From contig NZ_CP026124.1 of assembly GCF_002902905.1 (NCBI RefSeq), positions 4,340,001 through 4,404,000 on the forward strand: DNA of 64,000 nt, given 5' to 3'. The stretch is from Achromobacter sp. AONIH1. Lineage in GTDB: Bacteria > Pseudomonadota > Gammaproteobacteria > Burkholderiales > Burkholderiaceae_B. Shown piece by piece: positions 8,625-20,907 of this stretch. Position 1 is the stretch's first letter. Every line of letters starts with the position of its first letter. Made by a program: the position numbers and the translations under genes. The notes beneath the pieces are model-generated. The model did not search any database and was not told the DNA's origin. It saw only the letters and a program-made list of their open reading frames with translations.

Positions 8625-8939
8625 GTGCATGCGGCGACGGGCGGGGCGGGCTTCGCCCGCCGCGTCTGCCCGGCCACCCGGCCTGCTACGGTCGGTCACC
8701 AATTCAATGAAAACTCGACGCGCGCCGGGTGATAATGCGCCGGCGCGGAAATGCCTCCGCGCCGCGTTCGCTCAGGCGGGTGCGCCGCGCCGTGGCGCGC
8801 CTTCCTTCAGCGGAGACGGCAGCGCGCCATGCGATGCGGGATCGCCAGGGCCTGCCGCTTCCTCGGGAGTCGTCTGGCCCCGGGGGGAGTAGGCAAATAA
8901 CGCCGGCCTGACCGGCATGAAAACGGGATCGTTACATTG
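8625..8939. other. Intergenic region fetB-dedA with a short hairpin
   Basis: 315 bases without a supported gene. GGCGGGC (8645-8651) and GCCCGCC (8655-8661) form a 7-bp stem with a TTC loop soon after the fetB stop, a plausible transcript end. The remainder is very GC-rich with several short inverted repeats (for example GCCGG 8902-8906 / CCGGC 8912-8916 before dedA), perhaps a structured 5' leader. No known riboswitch could be confirmed. Confidence 0.4.
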
Positions 8940-9575
8940 ATGAGCATTACCGAAATGTTTGCGTGGCTGACCAGCGAGAACGGCCTGATGGCCCTGCTGG
9001 CGCAGAACTGGGTGCTGGGCACCCTGATCATCGCCCTCATCATCTTCGTCGAGACGGGACTGGTGATCATGCCCTTCCTGCCGGGCGATTCACTGCTGTT
9101 CGCGGCGGGCGCCTTCCTCGGGCTGGCGGGCATCGATCCGCTGACCTCCATCGCCATCATCACGGCCGCCGCCATCGCCGGCGACGCGCTCAACTACACG
9201 ATCGGTTCTTCCCGCTGGGGCCAGAAGCTGGCGCACAGCCGATGGATCAAGCCCGCGCACATGGAGCGCGCGCGGGAATACTTCGCGCGCTTCGGCGCCA
9301 TGACGATCACCGTCGCCCGCTTCGTGCCCATCGTGCGCACGCTGGCGCCTTTCGTGGCCGGCCTGTCGCAGATGCCGCGCGGCCGCTTCTACGCCTACAA
9401 CGTGGTCGGCGGCGTCGTCTGGTGCAGCTCGATGATGCTGGCCGGCTATTGGCTGGGCTCGATTCCCTGGGTCCGGGCCAACCTGCATTGGGTCTCGGTC
9501 ATCATCATCGGCCTGTCGCTGATCCCCGTCGCGCTGCAATGGCTGCAGGTGCGACGCCTGGCGCAGCAGCGCTGA
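8940..9575 (+). CDS. DedA family membrane protein
   Basis: 211-residue inner-membrane protein of the DedA (SNARE-associated/VTT) family, which are proton-coupled proteins involved in lipid-carrier flipping and membrane homeostasis. Family signatures: ETGLVIMPFLPGDSLLFAAGAF, the conserved acidic/Gly region AGDALNYTIGSSRWGQKL, and the FARFGAMTITVARFVPIVRTLAPFVAG block with the essential F-x-R-F-x-P-x-x-R motif. Hydrophobic helices follow. ATG at 8940 is preferred over the adjacent TTG at 8937. It is transcribed alone, convergent with the MATE gene 18 bases downstream. Confidence 0.93.
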   Translation: MSITEMFAWLTSENGLMALLAQNWVLGTLIIALIIFVETGLVIMPFLPGDSLLFAAGAFLGLAGIDPLTSIAIITAAAIAGDALNYTIGSSRWGQKLAHSRWIKPAHMERAREYFARFGAMTITVARFVPIVRTLAPFVAGLSQMPRGRFYAYNVVGGVVWCSSMMLAGYWLGSIPWVRANLHWVSVIIIGLSLIPVALQWLQVRRLAQQR

Positions 9576-9593
9576 CGCCAGGCGCCGGGCTGG

Positions 9594-10967
9594 CTAGACC
9601 AGGCGCTGCGGCGTCCGGCGGCGCCAGCCCAGCATGAAGTAGCCCGACTGCAGGACCAGCATCGCCATGAAGGCCAGGGCGTAGGCCCACCAGATGCCGG
9701 ACAGGCCGATGCGCGCGTCCAGCCACCAGGCGGCGGGCAGTTCCACGCCCACGATGGCCAGCACGCCCAGCGTGGCGGGCACGAGCACCGTGCCGCTGGC
9801 GCGCATCACGCCCGACAGCACGGACGCGCAGCCCAGCGCCACCACGCTCCACGCCACGATGCGCAGCAATTCGCCGGCCTGCGCGGCGGCGGCGCCGTCC
9901 TTCAGGAACAGGCCGATGGCGTAGGGCGCCAGTGCATAGGCGGCGCAGACGAACAGGCCCGTCACCGCCACGTTCATCATCAACCCGGTGCGGGCGATGG
10001 CGCCCAGCCGGTGGCCGCGTCCGGCGCCGATGGCGTGGGCGGCCAGGATGGTGGCGCTGATGCCCAGCGACATCGCGGGCAGTTGCAGCCAGCTCATCAG
10101 CTGCGTCACCGCGCCATAGGCCGCCGTGGCCTGCGCGCCGTGTCGATTCACCAGCCCCAGCAGCGCGATCTCGGCCGCCGCCATGGTCAGCATCTGCAGG
10201 GCGGCCGGCACGCCGATCTTCAGGATCGAGCGCGTCAGCGCTGGGTCGAAGCGCAGTTCGCGCAGCAGGGCTGCATTGGGCGCCAGGGGATGGCCCCGGC
10301 GGCGCCAGCGCCACGCCAGCCAGCCCAGCGCCAGCGTGAAGCCGAGCAGCGTGGACACGGCCGGGCTGAGGACATCGAGCCTGGGCAGCCCCGCCCAGCC
10401 GGCGATCAGCGCGGGCGTGCACAACAGCGCCACGCCAGTCGCCAGGATCAGCGCCCACATGGGCGAGACGGCATCGCCCACGCCCCGGCTGATGGATGTG
10501 GCCAGCCACAGCAGGAAGATCAGCGGCGCGCCGACCAGCATCACGCGGGCGTAGCGCACCGCGTCATCGAGGATCTCGGGCGGCGTGTCCAGGGCCTTGA
10601 GCAGCATGGGGGCGGTCAGGCCGCCGATCACACTGACGATCAGGCCCACCGCCAGCACCAGCGCCAGGGCCGTGCCGGCGACGGCGCGCGCGCGGGTCGG
10701 ATTGCGGGCGCCCCAGGCCTGGCCGGCCAGCACGGTGGCGCCGACGCTCAGGCCGATGATGATGGCCAGCAGAAAAAAGAACACGGGAAAGAAGGCCGAG
10801 ACGGCGGCGATCGCTTCCAGGCCGATCATCTGGCCGAGATAGATGCCGTCGATGGTGCCGGCGGCGGCCTGCAGCGTGTTGGTCAGCATCATGGGCGCCA
10901 GGATGGCCAGATAGGCTTTCCATAAGGGCGGGGCTTGCAAGGGAGGCAAGGTGGTTGCCTGGGTCAT
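9594..10967 (-). CDS. MATE family multidrug/sodium exporter
   Basis: 457 residues with the 12-helix pattern of multidrug and toxic compound extrusion transporters. Seen: MMLTNTLQAAAGTIDGIYLGQMIGLEAIAAVSAFFPVFFFLLAIIIGLSVGATVLAGQAWG, the typical first two helices with the GQ-x-x-G region, and PAALQMLTMAAAEIALLGLVNRHG starting the second half. It is probably an antiporter driving out cationic compounds. About 150 bases upstream lies a pair of TACCCGGACA/TGTCCGGGTA inverted elements (11116-11152), a likely repressor operator for this gene. No regulator gene is adjacent. Confidence 0.9.
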   Translation of the reverse strand: MTQATTLPPLQAPPLWKAYLAILAPMMLTNTLQAAAGTIDGIYLGQMIGLEAIAAVSAFFPVFFFLLAIIIGLSVGATVLAGQAWGARNPTRARAVAGTALALVLAVGLIVSVIGGLTAPMLLKALDTPPEILDDAVRYARVMLVGAPLIFLLWLATSISRGVGDAVSPMWALILATGVALLCTPALIAGWAGLPRLDVLSPAVSTLLGFTLALGWLAWRWRRRGHPLAPNAALLRELRFDPALTRSILKIGVPAALQMLTMAAAEIALLGLVNRHGAQATAAYGAVTQLMSWLQLPAMSLGISATILAAHAIGAGRGHRLGAIARTGLMMNVAVTGLFVCAAYALAPYAIGLFLKDGAAAAQAGELLRIVAWSVVALGCASVLSGVMRASGTVLVPATLGVLAIVGVELPAAWWLDARIGLSGIWWAYALAFMAMLVLQSGYFMLGWRRRTPQRLV

Positions 10968-11109
10968 CGCGTTTCCTTGGGCGATACGGGGCCTGTCCGC
11001 GACGGAAAGGGTTCCGGCGGAAGGTCATGGGTCCGTGGGGAAGTGGTTGGTCCGCCTGTCCGGGAGGCGGCGCGTCAGTGGCGCGCAATCGGGCCGGGCA
11101 GGCAGGTGC

Positions 11110-11161
11110 AAATATTACCCGGACAAAATAATCAAATCAATATGTCCGGGTAAAAATATTT
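11110..11161. promoter_or_regulatory. Long inverted repeat with TACCCGGACA arms, probable operator
   Basis: TACCCGGACA (11116-11125) and TGTCCGGGTA (11143-11152) are perfect inverted 10-mers 17 bases apart. The symmetry continues outward as AAATATT before the first and AAATATTT after the second. Each arm is itself a near-palindrome around CCGG, as in TetR-family operators, so this may be two dimer sites. It sits in an AT-rich island about 150 bases upstream of the MATE gene start. Confidence 0.6.
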
Positions 11162-11232
11162 GAAGTAGACCTGGGCAGCCGTGGCGGCGGCACGGGGCAC
11201 CCGGATCGGAGGCGGCCGGGCGGTGAAGCGGG

Positions 11233-11272
11233 ACAAAAAAACGGCGGCCCCTCGCGGGACCGCCGTTCTCTT
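11233..11272 (-). terminator. Rho-independent terminator of icd
   Basis: On the minus strand AACGGCGGTCCC, a GCGA loop and GGGGCCGCCGTT form a GC-rich stem followed at once by a run of seven T. It lies about 50 bases after the icd stop. Confidence 0.85.
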
Positions 11273-11319
11273 TGCTGGCGCATCCGCGCGCAACGCGGAT
11301 CGCCGGGCAGGGCAGAGGC

Positions 11320-15577
<4,258 letters not shown>

Positions 15578-15584
15578 AAACGGG

Positions 15585-15609
15585 CGGACCGCCATGGCGT
15601 GGCGGTCCG
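15585..15609. terminator. Bidirectional hairpin between ilvA and the MBL gene
   Basis: CGGACCGCCA (15585-15594) and TGGCGGTCCG (15600-15609) form a perfect 10-bp stem, loop TGGCG, in the 57-base gap between two convergent genes. No T-run, so termination is likely but not certain. Confidence 0.5.
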
Positions 15610-15634
15610 GATCGCGCGGGGGAGAGAGGGGGCG

Positions 15635-16705
15635 CTAGGCGCGCGAATCGCCCATGCGCGGTTGCTGGCCGGCGCCCGCGGCATGCGGCTGCCGCCACCA
15701 GCGCTGGCCCGCGTGCGGCGCGGCGATGTCGATGCGTTCGCCCATCATCGGCGTGGTGACCTGGATGCCGCGCGGCGCGGCCAGCGCCACCACCTGCTGG
15801 AACGGATCATCCCAGGCGTGCATCGCCAGATCGAAAGTGCCGTTGTGGATCGGCAGCAGCCAGCGGCCGCGCAGATCCTGGTGGGCCTGCACGGTTTCGG
15901 TCGGCTGCATGTGCACGTAGGGCCACTGCGGATCGTAGGCGCCGGTTTCCATCAGGGTCAGGTCGAAGGGACCGAAGCGCCGGCCGATTTCGGCGAAGCC
16001 GTCGAAATAGCCGCTGTCGCCGCTGAAGAAGACGCGCAGCTCGTCGTCCTCGATCACCCAGGACGACCACAACGTGCGATTGCTGTCGGCGAGGCTGCGT
16101 CCGGAAAAATGCTGGGCCGGCGTGGCCGTCAGGCGCAGGCCGTCGATTTCGACGTCTTGCCACCAATCGAACTGGCGGATCCGGTCCGCCGACACACCCC
16201 AGGCGGCCAGGCGGTCGCCCACGCCCAGCGGCGACAGGAATACCTCGGTCTTGCTCGCCAGCGCCTTGATGGCGCGGCGGTCGAGGTGGTCGTAGTGATC
16301 GTGCGACAGGATCACGCCGCGTAGCGGCGGCAGCTCGGCCAGGGAAATCGGCGGGGCATGAAAGCGCTTCGGTCCCAGGAACTGCACCGGCGAGGCGCGC
16401 TCGCTGAACACCGGATCGGTCAGCCACCAGCCGCCGCGCAGCCGCAGCAACACCGTCGAATGACCCAGCCGGTACAGACTGCGGTCCGGCGCCAGGCGCA
16501 GCGCCTCGCGCGTCAGCGGGTGCACGGGCACCGGCGCGGGCGGCGTGGTGTTGGCCGGCTTGTTGAAGAAGAAATCCCACATGATTCGGGCGCTGGACGC
16601 CGGCGCCTTGGTGGGCTTGGGCGTGGCGTTGCGGAAGCGGCCGCCGCTGGCTTGTGGCGAGCTGGCGTAGTCGCCGGTGGCGGCACAGGAAAAGGGATTG
16701 CGCAT
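15635..16705 (-). CDS. MBL-fold metal-dependent hydrolase (NAPE-PLD/UlaG-like)
   Basis: 356 residues. The core has the metallo-beta-lactamase metal site ILSHDHYDHLD (HxHxDH), a later GDSGYFDGF (bridging Asp) and the final metal His in LLPIHNGTFDL, the layout of the NAPE-phospholipase-D-like subgroup (LGPKRFHAPPISL, RLGHSTVLLRL). The first 45 residues are low-complexity; MWDFFFNKP could be an alternative start of the conserved part. The ATG at 16705 was chosen over ATGs at 16714 and 16717 because GGAG lies only 3 bases before the former. Substrate unknown; many such proteins act on phosphodiesters or lactones. Confidence 0.82.
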   Translation of the reverse strand: MRNPFSCAATGDYASSPQASGGRFRNATPKPTKAPASSARIMWDFFFNKPANTTPPAPVPVHPLTREALRLAPDRSLYRLGHSTVLLRLRGGWWLTDPVFSERASPVQFLGPKRFHAPPISLAELPPLRGVILSHDHYDHLDRRAIKALASKTEVFLSPLGVGDRLAAWGVSADRIRQFDWWQDVEIDGLRLTATPAQHFSGRSLADSNRTLWSSWVIEDDELRVFFSGDSGYFDGFAEIGRRFGPFDLTLMETGAYDPQWPYVHMQPTETVQAHQDLRGRWLLPIHNGTFDLAMHAWDDPFQQVVALAAPRGIQVTTPMMGERIDIAAPHAGQRWWRQPHAAGAGQQPRMGDSRA

Positions 16706-16858
16706 CGAGACCATCAACTCCGTATACAGGGCGGGGCGGCGGGCCGGCGGCCTGGGCGGCCGGCGGATCGCCCCGGATTGCCCAGAGCTTAAGGGCTGGA
16801 TGGGGAACGATCCATGCTTTAAAGTCGTTATTTCTTTGTTGATCGTACGGAATCTGTC

Positions 16859-17791
16859 TTGGATCCTTTGTCAGACGTGCTTTCTCTGCTCAAACCGCAA
16901 AGCCAGCTTTACGCGGGTTTCGACGTGGCGGGCGAGTGGTCGTTCGCTTTTCCTGCGCACGACGGCATCAAGTTCGCCGCCGCCCTGCGCGGATCGTGCT
17001 GGGGCAGGGTGGCGGGGCAGGACGCGCCGATCCGTTTCGACGAGGGCGACTGCTTCCTGGTGAACCGGGGATGCCGCTTCGTGATGGCGTCGGACCTGGC
17101 GCTCGCGCCGGACGACCCCTCCCATCTCTTGGAAGCCGTGGTGCGCGACGGCATCGCCGTCCACAACGGCGGCGGCGAGCAGTTCCTGGTCAGCGGCAAG
17201 GTGAACTTCGACAGCCATCACGCGGCGCTGCTGTTCGACGCCTTGCCGCCCCTGATCAAAGTGCCGGGCGCTTCGCCGCAGGCAGCCGTGCTGCGCTGGG
17301 CGCTGGAGCAGCTGGCCTCGGAGTTGCGTAGTCCGGGTCCCGGCGGCGCGCTGGTATCGACCCATCTGGTCCATCTGATGCTGGTGCAGATCCTGCGCAT
17401 CCACCTGGGCGCGCTGTCTTGCGGCGCACCGGCGGGCTGGCTGTCGGCGCTGGCGGATCCCAGGATCGGCGCGGCGCTGGGCGCCATCCACGCCGAACCG
17501 GGACGCGGCTGGACGCTGGAGGCGCTGGCCCGCGTCGCCGGCGTGTCGCGCACGGTCTTCGCGCAGCGCTTCAAGGCGCTGGCGGGAACCACGGTGATGA
17601 ACTACCTGACGCGCTGGCGCATGCACACGGCGGCCGAACGGCTGCGCAGCGGCGACGAGAGCATTTCCGCCATCGCGTTTTCGCTGGGCTATGAATCCGA
17701 AAGCGCCTTCAGCACGGCGTTCAAGCGCGCCATGCTGTGCGCGCCGTCGCAGTACCGGCGCGGGGGCGGGGCGCTGCCGCTGACGGTCTGA
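16859..17791 (+). CDS. AraC-family regulator with cupin_6-type sensor
   Basis: 310 residues. N-terminal half: a cupin-like ligand domain of the type found in regulators of redox or aromatic pathways (LKPQSQLYAGFDVAGEWSFAFP.. FDEGDCFLVNRGCRF). C-terminal half: two helix-turn-helix units, WTLEALARVAGVSRTVFAQRFKALAG and the second with SISAIAFSLGYESESAFSTAFKRA. The start is TTG at 16859; no in-frame ATG gives a full domain. It is divergent from the MBL hydrolase gene with a 153-base gap and may control it. Confidence 0.85.
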   Translation: MDPLSDVLSLLKPQSQLYAGFDVAGEWSFAFPAHDGIKFAAALRGSCWGRVAGQDAPIRFDEGDCFLVNRGCRFVMASDLALAPDDPSHLLEAVVRDGIAVHNGGGEQFLVSGKVNFDSHHAALLFDALPPLIKVPGASPQAAVLRWALEQLASELRSPGPGGALVSTHLVHLMLVQILRIHLGALSCGAPAGWLSALADPRIGAALGAIHAEPGRGWTLEALARVAGVSRTVFAQRFKALAGTTVMNYLTRWRMHTAAERLRSGDESISAIAFSLGYESESAFSTAFKRAMLCAPSQYRRGGGALPLTV

Positions 17792-18030
17792 GGGTGCGCA
17801 TGTAGCGGCTTGCCGGCGTCCGATGGCGTCATCGCATGTCAGCCGGACGGCCTAGCGCGAAGGATCCAGGCATCGTCCATCAGGCCTAGGGCATGGGTCG
17901 GGAACCGCTACTTTTGGCGGCTTTTCGGCGTCCTGGTCCGGCGCCAATAATCGCTTCATCTGGCTTGACCGGGTTGCCGGCCAAGAAAGGGCGATGTCCT
18001 GCATGGGGCATCCACTCATGGAGCAGACTC

Positions 18031-19059
18031 ATGGTTGGGACCGAGACGATTCTTGTCACCGGCGGCGCTGGCTTCATCGGTTCGCATACCTGCGTGGAAC
18101 TGCTGGCGCAAGGCTACCGGGTCGTGGCGTTGGACAGCCTGATCAACAGCCATCCGGAAGCGATCGCGCGCATACGCCGCATCGCCGGCGGCGAGCTGGC
18201 CTTCGTGCGCGGCGACGCCTGTTCCCTTGAAACGCTGGAGCAGCTGTTCGACGCGCATCGCATAGACGGCGTCATCCATTTCGCGGCGCACAAGGCCGTG
18301 GGCGATTCCGTCCGCACGCCGCTGGCCTACTATCGCAACAATCTGATCAGCCTGCTGAATCTGCTTGAGGTCATGCGGACGCGGCAGGTCAAGACCTTGG
18401 TGTTCAGTTCGTCCGCGACGGTGTATGGCGATCCGGCCACGGTGCCGCTGGACGAGACCGCGCCGCTTTCGGCAACCAACCCCTATGCGCAGACCAAGCT
18501 TGCCGGCGAGCGGATCCTGGCCGATCTGGCCGCGTCCGACCCGGCCTGGCGCATTGCCACGCTACGGTATTTCAATCCGGTGGGGGCGCACGAGAGCGGC
18601 CTGATCGGTGAAGATCCGTCGGGCATTCCCAACAACCTGATGCCTTTCGTGGCCCGCGTGGCGTCGGGACGCCTGCCCTTGCTGCGCGTGTTCGGGCGCG
18701 ACTGGCCGACGCCGGACGGCACCGGCGTGCGCGATTACGTCCATGTGGTCGATCTGGCGCGCGGTCATATCGCGGCGCTGGCGGCCCTCAAGCGCGGGCC
18801 GAGCGGCTTCACGGTCAACCTGGGCACCGGACGCGGGTACAGCGTGCTGGAGGTCATCGCCGCGTTCGAGCGCGCCAGCGGCCGGCAGGTGCCCTATGAA
18901 TTCACGGAGCGCCGTTCCGGCGATGTGGCGGTCTACTATGCCGCGACCGGACTGGCCCGCGCCTTGCTGGGTTGGGAGGCCAGTCTTGATCTTGACCGCA
19001 TGTGCGAGGATGCCTGGCGCTGGCAGAGCCGCAATCCGGCGGGCTATCGGTCCGCGTAG
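18031..19059 (+). CDS. galE: UDP-glucose 4-epimerase
   Basis: 342-residue short-chain dehydrogenase/reductase. The NAD-binding motif TGGAGFIGSH is near the N-terminus, the catalytic pair is S-S-A-T (FSSSATVYG) and Y-x3-K in NPYAQTKLAGE, and RYFNPVGAHESGLIGEDP and RRSGDVAVYYA are typical of GalE. It interconverts UDP-glucose and UDP-galactose for surface polysaccharides. ATG 18031 has GGAG nine bases upstream; the longer frame from 17893 has no such site. Monocistronic, in a 239-base and 30-base setting between an AraC and a GntR gene. Confidence 0.92.
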   Translation: MVGTETILVTGGAGFIGSHTCVELLAQGYRVVALDSLINSHPEAIARIRRIAGGELAFVRGDACSLETLEQLFDAHRIDGVIHFAAHKAVGDSVRTPLAYYRNNLISLLNLLEVMRTRQVKTLVFSSSATVYGDPATVPLDETAPLSATNPYAQTKLAGERILADLAASDPAWRIATLRYFNPVGAHESGLIGEDPSGIPNNLMPFVARVASGRLPLLRVFGRDWPTPDGTGVRDYVHVVDLARGHIAALAALKRGPSGFTVNLGTGRGYSVLEVIAAFERASGRQVPYEFTERRSGDVAVYYAATGLARALLGWEASLDLDRMCEDAWRWQSRNPAGYRSA

Positions 19060-19089
19060 CCCAGCCGGGACGCGAGCCGGACGCTCATC

Positions 19090-19821
19090 TCAAGCGCTGG
19101 CGTCCGCCAGCAGCGGCCGCGCGGCCAGCGCGCCGCGAAACGATTCCAGCAGCACGCGCTTGTTCTCGCGGCTGCGGTAGGCGTGCTCGCGCATCAGGTT
19201 CTCGGCGCGCACCGCCTCGCGCCGGGTGATGGCGCGCAGCAGGTCTTCGTGGTCGGCCTGGGCGCGCAGCACGAAGGGCGTTTCCAGCAATGAGGGGGTG
19301 GACGGCAGCGTCAGCGCGGCCGGGCCGGCCAGCGGCGTCTTGTTGTTGTGTTCCAGCGCCGACAGCAGCGCGCGGTTGCCGGCGGCCTCGCACAGGATTT
19401 CGTGAAAGCGCCGGTTGATCTGGCCCCATGCGCGCGCGTCCACCGTGGTGTTCGGATCCAGCCGCGCCGGCGCCAGCAGCTGGCGGCCTTCTTCCACCGC
19501 CTGCTCCAACTGCGCCAGCACCTCGGGCGGGGCGCCGCGCTCGGCCAGCAGCCGCGCGGCCATGCCTTCCAGCACGCCGCGCACGTCCACCGCGTCGCCG
19601 ATCTCGTCCACCGTGAAGGCGCGCACGCGAAAGCCGCGCGACGGCAGCCGTTCCAGCAGGCCTTCCTTTTCCAGCTCGGTCAGCGCGATGCGCAGCGGCG
19701 TGCGCGATACGCCCAGCCGCGCCGAGAACTGCAGCTCCACCACGCGCTCGCCGGGCTGCAGGGCGCCGGACAGCACCATGTCGCGGAGTTCGGAAATGAC
19801 TTTGTCGATCTGTGCGGCCAT
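19090..19821 (-). CDS. GntR family (FadR/FCD type) repressor of the aromatic operon
   Basis: 243 residues. A winged helix at about 5-70 (DKVISELRDMVLSGALQPGERVVELQFSARLGVSRTPLRIALTELEKEGLL) is followed by an all-helical FCD ligand domain with the expected metal/ligand residues (D-x4-N/R..F.HE.L: INRRFHEILCEAAGN; later ADHEDLLRAI and REHAYRSREN). It is transcribed away from the catabolic operon, and the gap contains three TTGCATGCAA palindromes, one only 49 bases from its own start. It very probably represses both itself and the operon, released by a pathway metabolite. Confidence 0.9.
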   Translation of the reverse strand: MAAQIDKVISELRDMVLSGALQPGERVVELQFSARLGVSRTPLRIALTELEKEGLLERLPSRGFRVRAFTVDEIGDAVDVRGVLEGMAARLLAERGAPPEVLAQLEQAVEEGRQLLAPARLDPNTTVDARAWGQINRRFHEILCEAAGNRALLSALEHNNKTPLAGPAALTLPSTPSLLETPFVLRAQADHEDLLRAITRREAVRAENLMREHAYRSRENKRVLLESFRGALAARPLLADASA

Positions 19822-19869
19822 GCGGCAAGGTCCTGGGGTGGTCGGGGAAGGATTCAGTGTACCCGCGAA

Positions 19870-19881
19870 ATTGCATGCAAT
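19870..19881. promoter_or_regulatory. GntR operator O1
   Basis: Perfect 12-bp palindrome ATTGCATGCAAT, 49 bases upstream of the GntR gene start, where it can block that gene's own promoter. Confidence 0.75.
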
Positions 19882-19906
19882 CTGTCGATAAATATCTGAT
19901 CTGCCC

Positions 19907-19936
19907 TTGCGATTTCTCAAAATTGCATGCAATAAT
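19907..19936 (+). promoter_or_regulatory. Candidate promoter of the catabolic operon
   Basis: TTGCGA (19907-19912), an 18-base spacer and AATAAT (19931-19936) fit a sigma-70 promoter. The -10 region runs into operator O2, so a bound repressor would occlude polymerase. Transcription would begin about 88 bases before the first gene. Confidence 0.4.
19922..19933. promoter_or_regulatory. GntR operator O2
   Basis: Perfect palindrome ATTGCATGCAAT, exactly 52 bases from O1 and from O3 (centre to centre), overlapping the likely -10 of the catabolic promoter. Confidence 0.8.
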
Positions 19937-19973
19937 TTATAAAAACAACGAATGGGCGTCAGAAAAAGCCAGG

Positions 19974-19985
19974 ATTGCATGCAAA
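19974..19985. promoter_or_regulatory. GntR operator O3
   Basis: ATTGCATGCAAA, identical to O1 and O2 in the central ten bases TTGCATGCAA. Lies 46 bases before the first catabolic gene, downstream of the likely promoter. Confidence 0.75.
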
Positions 19986-20031
19986 ACCGGGTACGGATGC
20001 ATGCCTTCAGTCCGAACCGACAGGAGACAAG

Positions 20032-20907
20032 ATGAAGCTGATGAGCTTCGAGCAGAGGGGCCGCCAGGCCTGGGGCGTGGTGCGCGGCGAGGAGGTCGTT
20101 GACCTGTCCGGCGTGTGGCCCGACTTGCGGACCGCGCTGGAGGACGGCGCCGGGCGCATCGCCCGGGAGGCCGACCGCGCCGGCATGCCCTGTACGCCCC
20201 TGGCGGGCCTGCAATGGCTGCCGCCCGTGCCCAACCCGCGCAAGATTCTGTGCGTGGGCCTGAACTATGGCCGCCACGTGCTGGAGGCCGGCCGCGAGCT
20301 GCCGGCGCATCCCTCGCTGTTCATCCGCTACGCCGACAGCTTCGTCGGCCACGGCCAAGACATGTGGAAGCCGCGCGCCTCCGACCGCTACGACTATGAA
20401 GGCGAGCTGGCCGTGGTCATTGGCCGGGCAGGGCGCCACATCGCGGCGCGCGACGCGCTGTCGCACGTGGCCGGCTACACCTGCATGGCCGAGAACTCGG
20501 TGCGTGACTTCCAGAAGCACAACGCCCAGGTCACGCCCGGCAAGAACTTCGAGCGCAGCGGCGCGCTGGGCCCCTGGCTGGTCACCGCCGACGAGATCGG
20601 CGACCCGGCGCGCTTGCGGGTGATGACGCGGCTGAACGGCGAGACCCTGCAACAGGGCGAGGTCTCGGACCTGATTTTTCCCATCGCCGAGCTGATCGCC
20701 TACGTCAGCGCCTTCACCCCCCTGTCGCCGGGCGACGTGATCGCCACCGGCACGCCGGAGGGCGTGGGCTCCAGCCGCAAGCCGCCGCGCTTCATGGCCG
20801 TGGGCGACACGCTGGAAGTGGACATTCCAGGCGTGGGCACGCTGGTCAACCGGGTGGCGGACGAACCCGCCCCGGCACATCAAGAACAAGGAGACGCGCA
20901 TGGCTGA
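20032..20907 (+). CDS. FAH family hydrolase (fumarylpyruvate hydrolase-like)
   Basis: 291 residues with the fumarylacetoacetate hydrolase fold. Metal ligands are in DYEGELAVVIG (Glu-x-Glu) and the acid/base His in the loop GLNYGRHVLEAG; NSVRDFQ, GKNFERSGALGPWLV and GDVIATGTPEGVG are family signatures. Members cleave C-C bonds of 2,4-diketo acids such as fumarylpyruvate or decarboxylate/isomerise related compounds. AGGAG lies before the ATG at 20032. It is the first gene of the GntR-controlled operon and overlaps the next by 8 bases. In this operon it should act after ring opening by the cupin dioxygenase. Confidence 0.85.
   Translation: MKLMSFEQRGRQAWGVVRGEEVVDLSGVWPDLRTALEDGAGRIAREADRAGMPCTPLAGLQWLPPVPNPRKILCVGLNYGRHVLEAGRELPAHPSLFIRYADSFVGHGQDMWKPRASDRYDYEGELAVVIGRAGRHIAARDALSHVAGYTCMAENSVRDFQKHNAQVTPGKNFERSGALGPWLVTADEIGDPARLRVMTRLNGETLQQGEVSDLIFPIAELIAYVSAFTPLSPGDVIATGTPEGVGSSRKPPRFMAVGDTLEVDIPGVGTLVNRVADEPAPAHQEQGDAHG

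Larger units (their letters stand above)
10968..11319. other. Intergenic region between MATE gene and icd
   Basis: 352 bases without a gene. It contains the AT-rich operator-like inverted repeat (11110-11161) serving the leftward MATE gene and the rho-independent terminator of icd (11233-11272). Both flanking genes point left. Confidence 0.6.

Noticed and set aside
8870..8940. GGGGGGAGTAGGC just upstream of dedA, resembling the opening of the yybP-ykoY manganese riboswitch
   Set aside because: Only about 50 bases remain before the start codon and the conserved downstream blocks of that riboswitch are not there.
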